Shown: positions 30,214 to 38,549, counted from the first letter of the stretch. The stretch is 64,000 nt of DNA from Prosthecodimorpha hirschii (GCF_001305515.1 NZ_LJYW01000001.1:854307-918306), one strand, 5' to 3'. Numbers and translations are program-made. Notes: generated by a model from the letters alone, not told the origin.

Positions 30214-31974
30214 ATGGCGGGACAGGTTGATCTGACGCATTTCAAGGATGCCCTGCTGGTGCTCGGCACGGCCGGCATCGTGGTCCCGATCGTCCACCGT
30301 CTGAAGGTCAGCCCCATTCTCGGCTATCTGGCCGCCGGCGCGGCGCTCGGGCCGAACGGTCTCGGGCAGTTCCACACCCGCGTCCCCTATCTCGAATGGG
30401 TGACGATCCAGAAGACCGACGAGATCGCCGGCATCGCCGAACTCGGCATCGTCTTCCTGCTGTTCTTCATCGGCCTGGAGCTTTCGTTCGGCCGCCTCGC
30501 CACCATGCGGCGCTACGTCTTCGGGCTCGGCCTGCTGCAGGTCCTGATCAGCGGCGCGGTGCTGGCCGCACTGGCCAGCCTGTTCGGCCTCAAGCCCGAC
30601 GCCGCCATCCTGATCGGCGCCTCGCTGGCGCTGTCCTCGACGGCGATCGTCGTGGAACTCTTGGCGACGCGCAAGCGCCTGACCTCGACGACCGGCCGCG
30701 TCACCTTCGCGATCCTGCTGCTGCAGGATCTCGCCGTGGTGCCGATCCTGTTCCTGGTCGAGACGCTCGGCGCCGGGCGGGACGGATCGCTGGTCGCCGG
30801 GCTCGGCTGGGCGCTCGTGCAGGCGGGTGTCGCGATCGCGCTGATCGTCGGCCTGGGCAAGCTGGTCCTGTCGCCGCTGTTCCGCTTCGTCGCCGAGACC
30901 CGCGACAACGAACTGTTCATCGCCACGACGCTGCTGGTCGTGGTCGGCACCGGGGTGGCCAGCGCCGCCGCCGGCCTGTCGATGGCGCTCGGCGCCTTCG
31001 TGGCCGGCCTGCTGATCGCCGAGACCGAGTATCGCCGGGCCGTCGAGCACACCATCGAGCCGTTCAAGGGGCTGCTGCTCGGCGTGTTCTTCTTCTCCGT
31101 CGGCATGTCGATCGACTTCGGCCGCCTGATCGCCGACCCGGTCCTCATTCTTGGCCTCGCCGTCGCGCTGGTCGCCGTCAAGATGCTGATCTGCACGCTC
31201 CTGGCGCGCGGCTTCGGCGTCGCCTGGCCGGCCGCGATCGAGACCGGCGCGCTGATCGGTGCGGGCGGCGAATTCGCCTTCATCGTCATCGGGCTGGCCA
31301 TGACGACCGGGATCGTCGAGCGGGCCGCCGGCTCGATCGCCCCGACCGTGGTGGCGATCACCATGGCGGCCCTGCCGGCCATGGCCTCGCTCGGCCGCCA
31401 TCTCGGCCGGCGCCTCGCGCAGGCCCTGCCGGCCGATCCGGAAACCCTGGTCGCCCCGCCGGAAGAGGCCGGCGGGCGGACCATCGTGGTCGGCTACGGC
31501 CGCGTCGGCGCCCTGATCGGCACCATGCTGGAGCGCCACCGCCAGCCCTATATCGCCATCGACCGCGACCCGACCACCGTCACGCTGGCGCGCCGCAAGG
31601 GCCGTCCGGTCTATTTCGGCGACATCACCAAGCCCGACTTCCTGCGCGCCTGCGGCCTCGACACCGCCCGGGCCGTGGTGGTCACCGTGAATTCGCCGAC
31701 CCTCGTCGACGACATCGTCACCGTCATCCGCACCCTGCGGCCCGAAGCCGTGATCGTCGCCCGCGCCCGCGACGCGGCCCACGCTACCAAGCTCTACGCG
31801 ATGGGGGTCACAAACGCGGTGCCGGAGACCATCGAGGCCAGCCTGCAGCTGTCCGAGGCCGCCCTGGTCGGTCTCGGCGTCCCGATGGGACCGGTGATCG
31901 CCTCGATCCACGACAAGCGCGACGAATTCCGCCAGATGCTGAAGCAGTCGCGGACGAACGCGCCGAAGCCGTGA
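30214..31974 (+). CDS. Kef-type monovalent cation:proton antiporter (CPA2 family) with NAD-binding domain
   Basis: This 586-residue inner-membrane protein has a CPA2 membrane domain (about 1-400) with motifs SPILGYLAAGAALGPNGLG, GLELSFGRL, LLLQDLAVVP and GAGGEFAFIV. Around residue 422 the C-terminal TrkA-N/RCK Rossmann domain begins (GRTIVVGYGRVGALIG). It should exchange K+ (or Na+) for H+, gated by NAD(H) binding. The GSH-regulated KefB/KefC or a YbaL-like member are both possible. The start at 30214 is supported by GGAGA 6 nt upstream. It is transcribed away from the P-type ATPase. Confidence 0.9.
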   Translation: MAGQVDLTHFKDALLVLGTAGIVVPIVHRLKVSPILGYLAAGAALGPNGLGQFHTRVPYLEWVTIQKTDEIAGIAELGIVFLLFFIGLELSFGRLATMRRYVFGLGLLQVLISGAVLAALASLFGLKPDAAILIGASLALSSTAIVVELLATRKRLTSTTGRVTFAILLLQDLAVVPILFLVETLGAGRDGSLVAGLGWALVQAGVAIALIVGLGKLVLSPLFRFVAETRDNELFIATTLLVVVGTGVASAAAGLSMALGAFVAGLLIAETEYRRAVEHTIEPFKGLLLGVFFFSVGMSIDFGRLIADPVLILGLAVALVAVKMLICTLLARGFGVAWPAAIETGALIGAGGEFAFIVIGLAMTTGIVERAAGSIAPTVVAITMAALPAMASLGRHLGRRLAQALPADPETLVAPPEEAGGRTIVVGYGRVGALIGTMLERHRQPYIAIDRDPTTVTLARRKGRPVYFGDITKPDFLRACGLDTARAVVVTVNSPTLVDDIVTVIRTLRPEAVIVARARDAAHATKLYAMGVTNAVPETIEASLQLSEAALVGLGVPMGPVIASIHDKRDEFRQMLKQSRTNAPKP

Positions 31975-32068
31975 CGGGCGGGCGCGCGGTCCCTGCCGAT
32001 CGGAAAACGCTCGTGCGAACAAAAGCATGCGGAGCATCATCGCGGTCCCTTCGGATCCGATCATGCTC

Positions 32069-32116
32069 GGGACTGGGACTGGGACTGGGACTGGGACTGG
32101 GACTGGGACTGGGACC
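32069..32116 (+). repeat. Hexanucleotide microsatellite (GGGACT)7-GGGACC abutting a start codon
   Basis: Seven perfect GGGACT units and one GGGACC run from 32069 to 32116 and end exactly at the ATG of the sugar kinase gene (32117). Each unit contains a GGGA that can act as a Shine-Dalgarno-like element. The tract is in frame with an upstream ATG at 32063, in which case it would encode Gly-Thr dipeptides. Copy-number slippage in six-base steps would keep the frame. Confidence 0.95.
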
Positions 32117-33043
32117 ATGACTGCGCCGCCCGATGCCGATCGGCGGCCTCGCCTGGTGGTGGCGGGGGCGGCCGGCCATGACCTGATCTACCGTGTCGCC
32201 GCCTTCCCGGCACGCGGCAGCAAGACCGTCGCGGCGGATTTCGCCTCGGTCGGCGGCGGCAGCGCGGCCAATGCGGCGGTTGCGGCGCGGCGCCTCGGGG
32301 CGTCGGTGCGGCTGGTCTGCCCGCTCGGCGACGACATGGTCGGCGCCATGATCGCGCGCGATCTCGCCGCCGAGGGCATCGACCTCGCGGCGATCGTGAT
32401 CGCCGGCGGGCATTCTCCGGTCACTGCCGCCATCGTCGAGGCCGACGGCGAGCGCACCGTCCTGTCCTGGCGGACGCCGGGCGGTCCGCCGCCGCCGATC
32501 CCGGATCCGGACGGTCTCGCCGCCGGGTCCGATGCGGTCCTGGCCGACGACCGCTTCCTCGATTTCGTCGCGCCGCTCCTCGCCGCCGCGCGCCGCCGAG
32601 GCCGCCCCGCCGTGCTCGATGGCGACCGCGCCGATGGCCTGCCGCCGGCTGCACTGACCGTGCCCAGCCACGCGATCCTGTCGGCGGCCTGCCTGGCGGC
32701 GACGACCGGGCTTGGCGATCCGGCCGACGGCCTGAGGGCCGCGGCGCGGATGACGGATGCCTTCCTGGCGGTGACGCTCGGCGCGCGCGGGGTCGTCTGG
32801 CTCGACCGTGCCGGCGCCATCCGGCATCTGGCCGCGCCGGCGATCACGGCCGTCGATACGCTCGGCGCCGGCGATGTCTTTCACGGCGCCTTCGCGCTCG
32901 CCTTGGCGGAGGGCCGGCCGGAGGCCGAGGCGCTCGGCTTCGCCACTGTGGCGGCCGCCCTCAAATGCCGGCGCTTCGGCGGCCGTGCCGGGGCGCCGAC
33001 ACGGGCCGAACTCGACGCCTTCCTTCGGGATCCGGCGGATTGA
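32117..33043 (+). CDS. PfkB-family carbohydrate kinase
   Basis: This 308-residue ribokinase-fold kinase has the N-terminal motif GGGSAANAAVAARRLGA and the C-terminal anion-hole/catalytic motif DTLGAGDVFHGAFALA (Asp of GAGD near residue 252). It phosphorylates a sugar or sugar-like alcohol; the substrate cannot be named. The start is put at 32117 because the family similarity begins just after (RPRLVVAGAAGHDL). Upstream in-frame ATGs at 32063 and 32027 would add a Gly-Thr repeat tail encoded by the microsatellite. It lies 142 nt after the Kef gene on the same strand and may share its transcript. Confidence 0.9.
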   Translation: MTAPPDADRRPRLVVAGAAGHDLIYRVAAFPARGSKTVAADFASVGGGSAANAAVAARRLGASVRLVCPLGDDMVGAMIARDLAAEGIDLAAIVIAGGHSPVTAAIVEADGERTVLSWRTPGGPPPPIPDPDGLAAGSDAVLADDRFLDFVAPLLAAARRRGRPAVLDGDRADGLPPAALTVPSHAILSAACLAATTGLGDPADGLRAAARMTDAFLAVTLGARGVVWLDRAGAIRHLAAPAITAVDTLGAGDVFHGAFALALAEGRPEAEALGFATVAAALKCRRFGGRAGAPTRAELDAFLRDPAD

Positions 33044-33058
33044 ACGGGTTAGTGCGGG

Positions 33059-33244
33059 TCAGACCCGCCGCGGCAGCGGCCCCTCGGTCACGCGCCGCAG
33101 CCGCGGCGGCGGGGCGTCGAAGGGAAGGTTGGCGTCGTCGACATCCTCGTCGAGGAAGCAGAACCAGACGCGCCCGACGGGCCATTCGGGGGCAGCCTTT
33201 TCCGACGCGGAAGCATGCGACGGACCGTTGAACGCACCTGCCAT
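33059..33244 (-). CDS. Small hypothetical protein (61 aa)
   Basis: The reading frame has strong G/C at third positions and a balanced composition, with a segment PVGRVWFCFLDEDVDDANLP, which argues for a real gene rather than a shadow. The start MAGAFNGPSHA at 33244 is preferred; an ATG at 33268 would add 8 residues. It is convergent with the sugar kinase (15 nt between stops) and lies 184 nt downstream of metF on the same strand. I do not recognise a family and assign no function. Confidence 0.5.
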   Translation of the reverse strand: MAGAFNGPSHASASEKAAPEWPVGRVWFCFLDEDVDDANLPFDAPPPRLRRVTEGPLPRRV

Positions 33245-33384
33245 GGGACTCACCGACTGAGGAGGCACCGGACGGGTGCCCCCCGGCCTCGTCCTGTCGC
33301 GATCCTCGTTCGGAACGGTAAATTTTCCCTTCCCGGAAGCGGTTCGCCGCCGGCCATGGCGCGTGCCGGACTGCGGCCGCGCGA

Positions 33385-33423
33385 GCGCCGGACCAGGGCC
33401 GGTTGGGCGCCGGACCAGGGCCG
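33385..33423. repeat. 17-bp direct repeat, 22 bp apart
   Basis: GCGCCGGACCAGGGCCG occurs at 33385-33401 and again, exactly, at 33407-33423, just past the metF stop codon. It may be a chance feature of a G/C-rich gap. No function is apparent. Confidence 0.6.
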
Positions 33424-33428
33424 ACAGG

Positions 33429-34493
33429 TTACCCCTCCCCGGCCCGCGCCAGGTTCTCGGTCAGGCGCTGGTCGAGATCGAAGCCGGGCCGGGTCAGGTC
33501 GCGGCGCCAGGGCTGGCGGCCCTTGAGGACGCCGGATTCGTGGACCATCTCGGCGACATACTCCTCCTGCCGGTAGGCCATGACATGGACCCCGGCCACG
33601 CCGGCGATCTCGCGCACCTGCTGGATGATCTCGACGCAGATGCGCTTGCCCTCGGCCTTCTGGTCCTTGGCCTTCTCCAGCCGCTCGATGATCGCGTCCG
33701 GGATGTGCACGCCGGCGACGTTGGAGCGCATCCAGCGCGCCGTCTTGGCCGAAGCGAGCGGACCGACGCCGACCAGGATGAAGCAGTGCTTCTCCAGTTC
33801 CATGTCGCGCACCTTGGCCATGAAGCGCTCGAGCAGCGGCACGTCGAAGCAATATTGCGTCTGGATGAACTGGGCGCCGGCCCGCACCTTCTTGGCCAGC
33901 CGCAGCGGGCGGAAATCGTAGGGCGGCGCGAAGGGGTTCTCGGCCGCGCCCATGAAGACCGGCGGCGGGGTGGTGATCTTGCGGCCCGACAGGAACTTCG
34001 CCTCGTCGCGCATGCGCCGGATGGTGGCGAGCAGCGAGGTCGAATCCAGGTCGAAGACAGGCTTCGCCTCCGGATGATCGCCCGACTGCACGCCGTCGCC
34101 GGTCAGGCAGAGCACATTGTTGACGCCGAGCGCGGAGGCGCCGAGCACGTTGCCCTGGATGCCGATGCGGTTGGTGTCGCGGCAGGAGATCTGCAAGACC
34201 GGCGAGAAGCCGATCCGGGTCAGGAGCGCGCAGATGGCGATCGACGACATGTGGCAGTTGGCGCCCGAGCCGTCGGTGGCGTTGATCGCGTCGACCCAGC
34301 CCTCGAACACGGCCGCGCGCTTGTAGACATCCTCGGCGAGCGCCGAATCGGGCGGATTGAGCTCCGCCGTGACGGCGAATTCGCCGCGCCGGAGCACGCG
34401 CTCCAGACGGCCGCGCGAGGTGTGGCCCGGCAGCGCGGGCAGCGGATCCCACGGATTCTCGCCGAAATCCTCCGGATGCAGGCGCGGGTTCAT
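33429..34493 (-). CDS. metF: Methylenetetrahydrofolate reductase-type protein (MetF family)
   Basis: This 354-residue FAD-dependent TIM-barrel protein interconverts 5,10-methylene- and 5-methyl-tetrahydrofolate. Seen motifs are TAELNPPDS (FAD/folate site), NVLCLTGDGV, AGAQFIQTQYCFD and the C-terminal GVHVMAYRQE. The start MNPRLHPEDFG at 34493 overlaps the preceding gene as ATGA. Because it is paired with a MetV-like Cys-rich protein and a Rieske demethylase, it probably works in the oxidation of methyl-derived C1 units rather than, or besides, methionine synthesis. Confidence 0.88.
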   Translation of the reverse strand: MNPRLHPEDFGENPWDPLPALPGHTSRGRLERVLRRGEFAVTAELNPPDSALAEDVYKRAAVFEGWVDAINATDGSGANCHMSSIAICALLTRIGFSPVLQISCRDTNRIGIQGNVLGASALGVNNVLCLTGDGVQSGDHPEAKPVFDLDSTSLLATIRRMRDEAKFLSGRKITTPPPVFMGAAENPFAPPYDFRPLRLAKKVRAGAQFIQTQYCFDVPLLERFMAKVRDMELEKHCFILVGVGPLASAKTARWMRSNVAGVHIPDAIIERLEKAKDQKAEGKRICVEIIQQVREIAGVAGVHVMAYRQEEYVAEMVHESGVLKGRQPWRRDLTRPGFDLDQRLTENLARAGEG

Positions 34494-35008
34494 GCCGCCC
34501 CTCCCGTGCCGGACTTCTCCTGCGCCACGGCCAGCCAGCTCGACCGGCCCTTCAGGCGATGGTCGATCGGCGGCTGCACGTCGCCGATCCGGTCGCCCTC
34601 GGCCATCAGCCGCGAGCCCTCCCAGGCCTTGACCCAGACGCAGGGCATCTCCGGATAGACCTCGCAGTTGCCGTCGCCGCGCACGCCGCCGCAGGGGCCG
34701 TTGCGCAGGTTCTTCGGGCAGTTCATCGGGCAGGACATGCCGGTCGAGGACAGCACGCACTGGCCGCACATGCGGCAGTCGAACAGCGCCCCCTTCACGG
34801 TCCGCTCGACCGCCGCGACCGGCCGCTCCAGCCGCGTCCAGCCGAGCTTCGCGGCGAGCGGCGCGGCGGCGACCAGCGCGCGCTCGAAGGCCGCGTAGAG
34901 GCGCGCCAGCCCGCCGGCATGGCGGATCGACCAGAAGCGCAGCGCGAAACGGTCGCGCGGCCGGGGTGGCTTGCCGGGGGGTTCGAAGGCGGCGGGAACG
35001 CGCAGCAT
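34490..35008 (-). CDS. Cys-rich MTHFR C-terminal-domain protein (MetV-like)
   Basis: This 172-residue protein has eight cysteines between 78 and 123: CRMCGQC, then CPMNC, GPCGG, GNC and PCVW. This pattern is that of the MTHFR C-terminal (MetV) zinc/iron-sulfur protein that pairs with MetF in acetogens and in many C1-oxidising bacteria. It likely forms a complex with the next gene product, to which it is coupled by an ATGA overlap. The N-terminal ~65 residues are basic and not recognised. Confidence 0.85.
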   Translation of the reverse strand: MLRVPAAFEPPGKPPRPRDRFALRFWSIRHAGGLARLYAAFERALVAAAPLAAKLGWTRLERPVAAVERTVKGALFDCRMCGQCVLSSTGMSCPMNCPKNLRNGPCGGVRGDGNCEVYPEMPCVWVKAWEGSRLMAEGDRIGDVQPPIDHRLKGRSSWLAVAQEKSGTGGAA

Positions 35009-35104
35009 GGGGCCTCGCGGCAGGCTCGGCGCGACGGTGCGCGCGGGCCGGTTCGGGACGGGGTTCGGTCCGGTCCGTGCCGCTGGAGGGATCGGCGGGT
35101 CCGG

Positions 35105-35404
35105 TCAGGCTTCCTTGCCGCCGGCCTCGACCAGCCGGCGCAGGCGCTCAGGATCGTATTCGGCCTCGATCCGCGCCGTCACATTTGCGACCATGGCTTC
35201 CGGATCGGCGCCATCGGCCGGCATCGGCGCGCGCCGCCAGTCGGCCAGATAGGCGTCGGTCTCGCGCGCCCCGCCGCGCATCGCCGCCATGTCGATGGCG
35301 ACCTGGAAGCGCTCGGGCAGCTCGCGCTTGGTCGCGCGCCGGCCGGAGCCGTGCAGCACCTGGGCGGGAATGTCGCGCCAGTAGATGATCGTCACCTCGC
35401 CCAT
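35105..35404 (-). CDS. Small 'virulence factor' domain protein (PF13769-like)
   Basis: This 99-residue protein opens with the characteristic EVTIIYWRDIPAQVL and continues ERFQVAIDMAAMRG. Small proteins of this kind regularly lie between a MetV-like gene and an NAD(P)H oxidoreductase in alphaproteobacterial methyl-group catabolism clusters. The domain name comes from a Brucella gene; its biochemical role is not known. It starts 19 nt after the reductase gene and ends 96 nt before the MetV-like gene. Confidence 0.8.
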   Translation of the reverse strand: MGEVTIIYWRDIPAQVLHGSGRRATKRELPERFQVAIDMAAMRGGARETDAYLADWRRAPMPADGADPEAMVANVTARIEAEYDPERLRRLVEAGGKEA

Positions 35405-35423
35405 GGTCCCGGCGGCTCCCGTC

Positions 35424-36494
35424 CTATCGCTCGATGGTCACGTCGGAGCGCGGCCTTGAGCAGCAGAGCAGCACCTGGCCGGCCTCGATCTCGCGCGGCC
35501 GGATGCCGCCCGAATGCTTCATCTCGACCTCGCCGTCGAGCTTCTTCGACTTGCAGGTGCCGCACAGGCCCTTGGTGCAGGAGGACGGCAGCACCACGCC
35601 GGCCTTGCGCGCCGCCGTCAGGATCGGCGTCGTGCCGTCGCACAGCACCACCTTGCCGCTGCGCGTGAAGGTGATGCGCCAGGTCTTCTCGGCCGGGTCC
35701 ACCGGAGCCGCCGCCGCCTCGGCGGCCGCATCCGCCCCGAAGGTGAAGCTCTCCTCATGGTGGCGGGCCATGTCGAAACCGGCCTCCGCGAGGACGCCGC
35801 GCACGGAGGCCATGAAGCCGTCCGGGCCGCAGACGAAGATCTCGCGCGTGCGGAAATCCGGCGCGATCGCCTCGATCGTCGCCCGGGTCGGCCGGCCACG
35901 ATGGCCGGCCCAGGGCTCCGCGCCCTCGCCGGTCACGACATGGGCGAGCCGGACCGTCCGGTTGCGCGCCGCGATCGCCTCCAGCTCGCGCCGGAAGACC
36001 AGCTCCTCCGGCCGGCGCGCGACATTGACGAAGACGATGTCGGCGCCGCCGGCCAGATCGTCCTCGGCCCGGAGCATCGACATCAGCGGGGTCGCGCCGA
36101 CGCCGGCGGCCAGGAACAGATATTTCGGCGCCGGATGGCGTGCCGTCGAGAAGTCGCCGAGCGGCAGCTGCACCTTGATCGCATCGCCCGGCTTCAGCCG
36201 GTCGTGCAGATGGTTCGAGACGATCCCGCCCGGGATGCGCTTGACCGTGATGGCGACCCGGTCCGGCCGGGTCGGCGCCGAGGCGAGCGTGTAGGAGCGG
36301 GTCTCGACGCCGCCGCCGCACTCGACCTCGAAATTGGCGAACTGGCCCGGCGCATAGGCGAAGCGCCGGCCGCCCGGCGCCTCGAACACGAAGGTCTTCA
36401 CGTCCGCCGTCTCGGTCAGGACCGCGCGGCAGATCAGACGGTCGTCGATGTCCGGATCCCACCAGGCCGGCGCGGCGGTCGCACTCACGCTCAT
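35424..36494 (-). CDS. Ferredoxin-NAD(P)H reductase component of a Rieske monooxygenase (GbcB-like)
   Basis: This 356-residue protein has an FAD domain with RSYTLAS (flavin binding), an NAD(P) domain with LAAGVGATPLMSM and FVCGPDGFM, and a C-terminal plant-type 2Fe-2S domain with SSCTKGLCGTC and LLCC cysteines. It passes electrons from NAD(P)H to the Rieske oxygenase encoded immediately upstream. The start MSVSATAAPAWW at 36494 has GGGTGA 6 nt upstream and lies 7 nt past the oxygenase stop. Confidence 0.9.
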   Translation of the reverse strand: MSVSATAAPAWWDPDIDDRLICRAVLTETADVKTFVFEAPGGRRFAYAPGQFANFEVECGGGVETRSYTLASAPTRPDRVAITVKRIPGGIVSNHLHDRLKPGDAIKVQLPLGDFSTARHPAPKYLFLAAGVGATPLMSMLRAEDDLAGGADIVFVNVARRPEELVFRRELEAIAARNRTVRLAHVVTGEGAEPWAGHRGRPTRATIEAIAPDFRTREIFVCGPDGFMASVRGVLAEAGFDMARHHEESFTFGADAAAEAAAAPVDPAEKTWRITFTRSGKVVLCDGTTPILTAARKAGVVLPSSCTKGLCGTCKSKKLDGEVEMKHSGGIRPREIEAGQVLLCCSRPRSDVTIER

Positions 36495-36501
36495 CGGCCG
36501 G

Positions 36502-37758
36502 TCACCCGAGATGCGCGCGGAGGCGCTCGACATACCAGGTGGCGAACTGGTCGACGAGGCCCTCGGTCAGCGGCGAATAGGGGCCGGGCTCGTAGGCCGG
36601 GCTGCGCACGCCCTGCTGGGCGAGCTCGACCAGCGCGGCATCCTGGGCGTTGGTGGCGTTCCAGACCTCGGTCAAGCGGTCGAGATCGTAGTCGACGCCC
36701 TCGACCGCATCCTTGTGCACCAGCCAGCGGGTGCGCACCAGCGTGTGCTCCGGATCGAGCGGGATGGCGCAGAAGGTGACCGCGTGGTCGCCCATGAAAT
36801 GGTGCCAGCTGTTCGGCTGGGTCCACAGATGCAGGCCGCCGAGTTTGGCGTCGCTCAGCCCGCCGAGGAGCTTGCGGCAGGCCGCCTTGGTGTCGAGCGT
36901 CTGGCTCTCGCCGGACCCGTCGAGCATGATCCGCTCGGTCCGGAAGCCGGTCGCCCGGCCGGAAAGATGCTCGACCGCCACGCTCGGGAAGCCGCGCGCC
37001 TCCCAGTCGGCGACCTGTGCGGCGACCTGCGCCTCATAGGCGGCCGCCTCGGCCTGGCCGGCGAGATCGTCGGCATCCGGCACGAAGCCGACCGCATATT
37101 TGTTGAAGCTCTGGCCGAGCTCCGGATGGTTGCCCGCGCAGTGATAGCACTCGCGGTTGTTCTCCATCGTGAGCTTCCAGTTGCCCTCCTCGACCAGATC
37201 GACCTGCTTGGCGACCTTGGCATTGCGCAGGTCGAACGGCGCCAGCCGGGGTTCCAGCACGGCGGCGAGATCGTCGATGTCGGCGGGCGCCTCGGCGGCC
37301 ATGCAGACGAAGATCAGCCCGCCGATCGAGCGCAGATGCACCGGCTTCAGGCCGTGGCAGCTGGGATCGAAATCCTCGCCCATATGGCTGGCATGGATCA
37401 GTTCGCCGGTCAGCTCGTAGGTCCACTGGTGATAGGGGCAGACCAGCTTGCCGACGCAGCCGGCTTCCTGCGTCACCAGCCGCGCGCCGCGGTGCCGGCA
37501 GACATTGTGGAAGGCGCGCACCGCGCCGTCGTCGCCGCGCACGATGACGATCGAGAGATGGCCGATATCGAGCCGGGTGTAGTCGCCGGGCTCCGGCAGC
37601 TCGGCCTCGACGCCGGCGAAGATCCAGTGCCGCCCGAAGATCACCTCCAGGTCGAGATCGAAAATCTCGCGGGCGCGATAAAACGGCGCGGCCAGCGTGT
37701 AGCCGCGCCGGCGCTCGGCGATCAGACGGGGAATGTCGAGGGGGGCTCGGGAGAGCAT
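36502..37758 (-). CDS. Rieske non-haem iron oxygenase, betaine demethylase-like (GbcA/Stc2 type)
   Basis: This 418-residue oxygenase alpha subunit has Rieske ligands C87-x-H89 and C107-x2-H110 (CRHRG and CPYHQW), and the mononuclear iron segment ENNRECYHCAGNHPE with H206 and H211. It resembles glycine betaine and stachydrine N-demethylases, which remove a methyl group as formaldehyde. The neighbouring reductase and folate enzymes fit that role, although carnitine or another quaternary amine could be the substrate. It is the first gene of the five-gene unit and has an inverted repeat about 70 nt upstream. Confidence 0.88.
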   Translation of the reverse strand: MLSRAPLDIPRLIAERRRGYTLAAPFYRAREIFDLDLEVIFGRHWIFAGVEAELPEPGDYTRLDIGHLSIVIVRGDDGAVRAFHNVCRHRGARLVTQEAGCVGKLVCPYHQWTYELTGELIHASHMGEDFDPSCHGLKPVHLRSIGGLIFVCMAAEAPADIDDLAAVLEPRLAPFDLRNAKVAKQVDLVEEGNWKLTMENNRECYHCAGNHPELGQSFNKYAVGFVPDADDLAGQAEAAAYEAQVAAQVADWEARGFPSVAVEHLSGRATGFRTERIMLDGSGESQTLDTKAACRKLLGGLSDAKLGGLHLWTQPNSWHHFMGDHAVTFCAIPLDPEHTLVRTRWLVHKDAVEGVDYDLDRLTEVWNATNAQDAALVELAQQGVRSPAYEPGPYSPLTEGLVDQFATWYVERLRAHLG

Positions 37759-37828
37759 GGCGGATCCGGGAGCAACAGGGAGGAGGAGCCGTCAGACTGC
37801 CACCGGGACCCGGCCTGGAGTTGTCGAA

Positions 37829-37849
37829 ATGCGACGCGGGTGGTCGCAT
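37829..37849 (-). promoter_or_regulatory. Candidate operator upstream of the Rieske oxygenase gene
   Basis: ATGCGAC (37829-37835) and GTCGCAT (37843-37849) form a perfect inverted repeat with a 7-nt spacer, 71 nt before the oxygenase start. Symmetry and spacing are typical of a dimeric transcription factor site. No regulator gene lies within the cluster. Confidence 0.45.
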
Positions 37850-37923
37850 CGACGCGCAGTGCAGCAAAGCCTTCGCGCCCCGGCCTGGGACGACGGTCAT
37901 GCCACCGGTCGGGGAACGCGGCG

Positions 37924-38443
37924 GCCGAAAAAATTCGCGATGAACGAGGCCTGCAAGCCACTCTCAGAGCCCATTCAGCGGCGACGCAATAGTCTCGAAA
38001 CATCAGCGGACGGGACGAAACAAACCGCCGCCCTCCTCCAGACCCCACGAGAACCGACCATGCTGACCCTGCGCTCCGCTTCCCTCGCCGTCGCCGCCGC
38101 CGTCCTGGGCGGTCTCTCGATCTTCGCCGCGGCCGGCCCCGCCGCGGCCGCCGGGGCCTACGGCCCGGACACCTGCCGCCAGGGCTATGTCTGGCGCGAG
38201 TCCTTCGTCGGCGACACCGTCTGCGTCACCCCGGCCGAGCGCGCCCGCGCCAAGGCCGACAACTTCGCCGCGAAGTATCGCGTCAACCCGTCGGGCGGTG
38301 CCTATGGCCGCGACACCTGCCGCAACGGCTACGTCTGGCGCGAAGCCTTCCCGGGCGACCATGTCTGCGTCACCCCCGCCCAGCGCGCCCGCGCCCGCCA
38401 CGACAATGCCCGCGCCAACGGCCGCTACGAGAACAGCTACTGA
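37924..38443 (+). repeat. Direct repeat copy A (about 520 bp) containing a small secreted-protein gene
   Basis: This segment recurs at 40177-40695 in the same orientation. Similarity is high through the coding region and the ~110-bp leader, where the stretch CGACGCAATAGTCTCGAAAC is identical, and fades upstream of about 37950. The intervening 1.7 kb holds the alpha/beta hydrolase gene. The copy lies in the gap between the divergent Rieske gene and the small gene. Confidence 0.9.
38060..38443 (+). CDS. Secreted small protein with two Cys-containing repeat modules (copy A)
   Basis: This 127-residue precursor has an N-terminal signal peptide (about 1-31, ending near AAAAG-AYG). The mature part is two ~37-residue modules, each with the pattern GAYGxDTCRxGYVWREx, then VCVTPAxRARA and DN, separated by a short linker; each holds two Cys, so one disulfide per module is likely. 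It is exported to the periplasm or outside. I know this module from unrelated bacterial hypothetical proteins but not its function. The start at 38060 is set by the signal peptide and by identity with copy B; the longer upstream frame is rejected. Confidence 0.85.
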   Translation: MLTLRSASLAVAAAVLGGLSIFAAAGPAAAAGAYGPDTCRQGYVWRESFVGDTVCVTPAERARAKADNFAAKYRVNPSGGAYGRDTCRNGYVWREAFPGDHVCVTPAQRARARHDNARANGRYENSY

Positions 38444-38472
38444 TCCACGGACCCCGCAGGTTCACGACGCGG

Positions 38473-38498
38473 CGGCCGCCCCCCGGGGCGGCCGTTTT
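38473..38498 (+). terminator. Intrinsic terminator after secreted-protein gene copy A
   Basis: CGGCCGCCCC (38473-38482) pairs with GGGGCGGCCG (38485-38494), followed by TTTT, 30 nt past the stop codon. It also faces the convergent hydrolase gene. Confidence 0.85.
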
Positions 38499-38549
38499 GC
38501 GTTTCGAGCGCCATGGCGCCATGCCCACCGGCGACGGTGTCGCCGCGTG

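Noticed and set aside
30010-32118. A 702-codon minus-strand frame starting with a Val-Pro repeat
   Set aside because: It is opposite the Kef-type gene, and the repeat is simply the complement of the GGGACT microsatellite.
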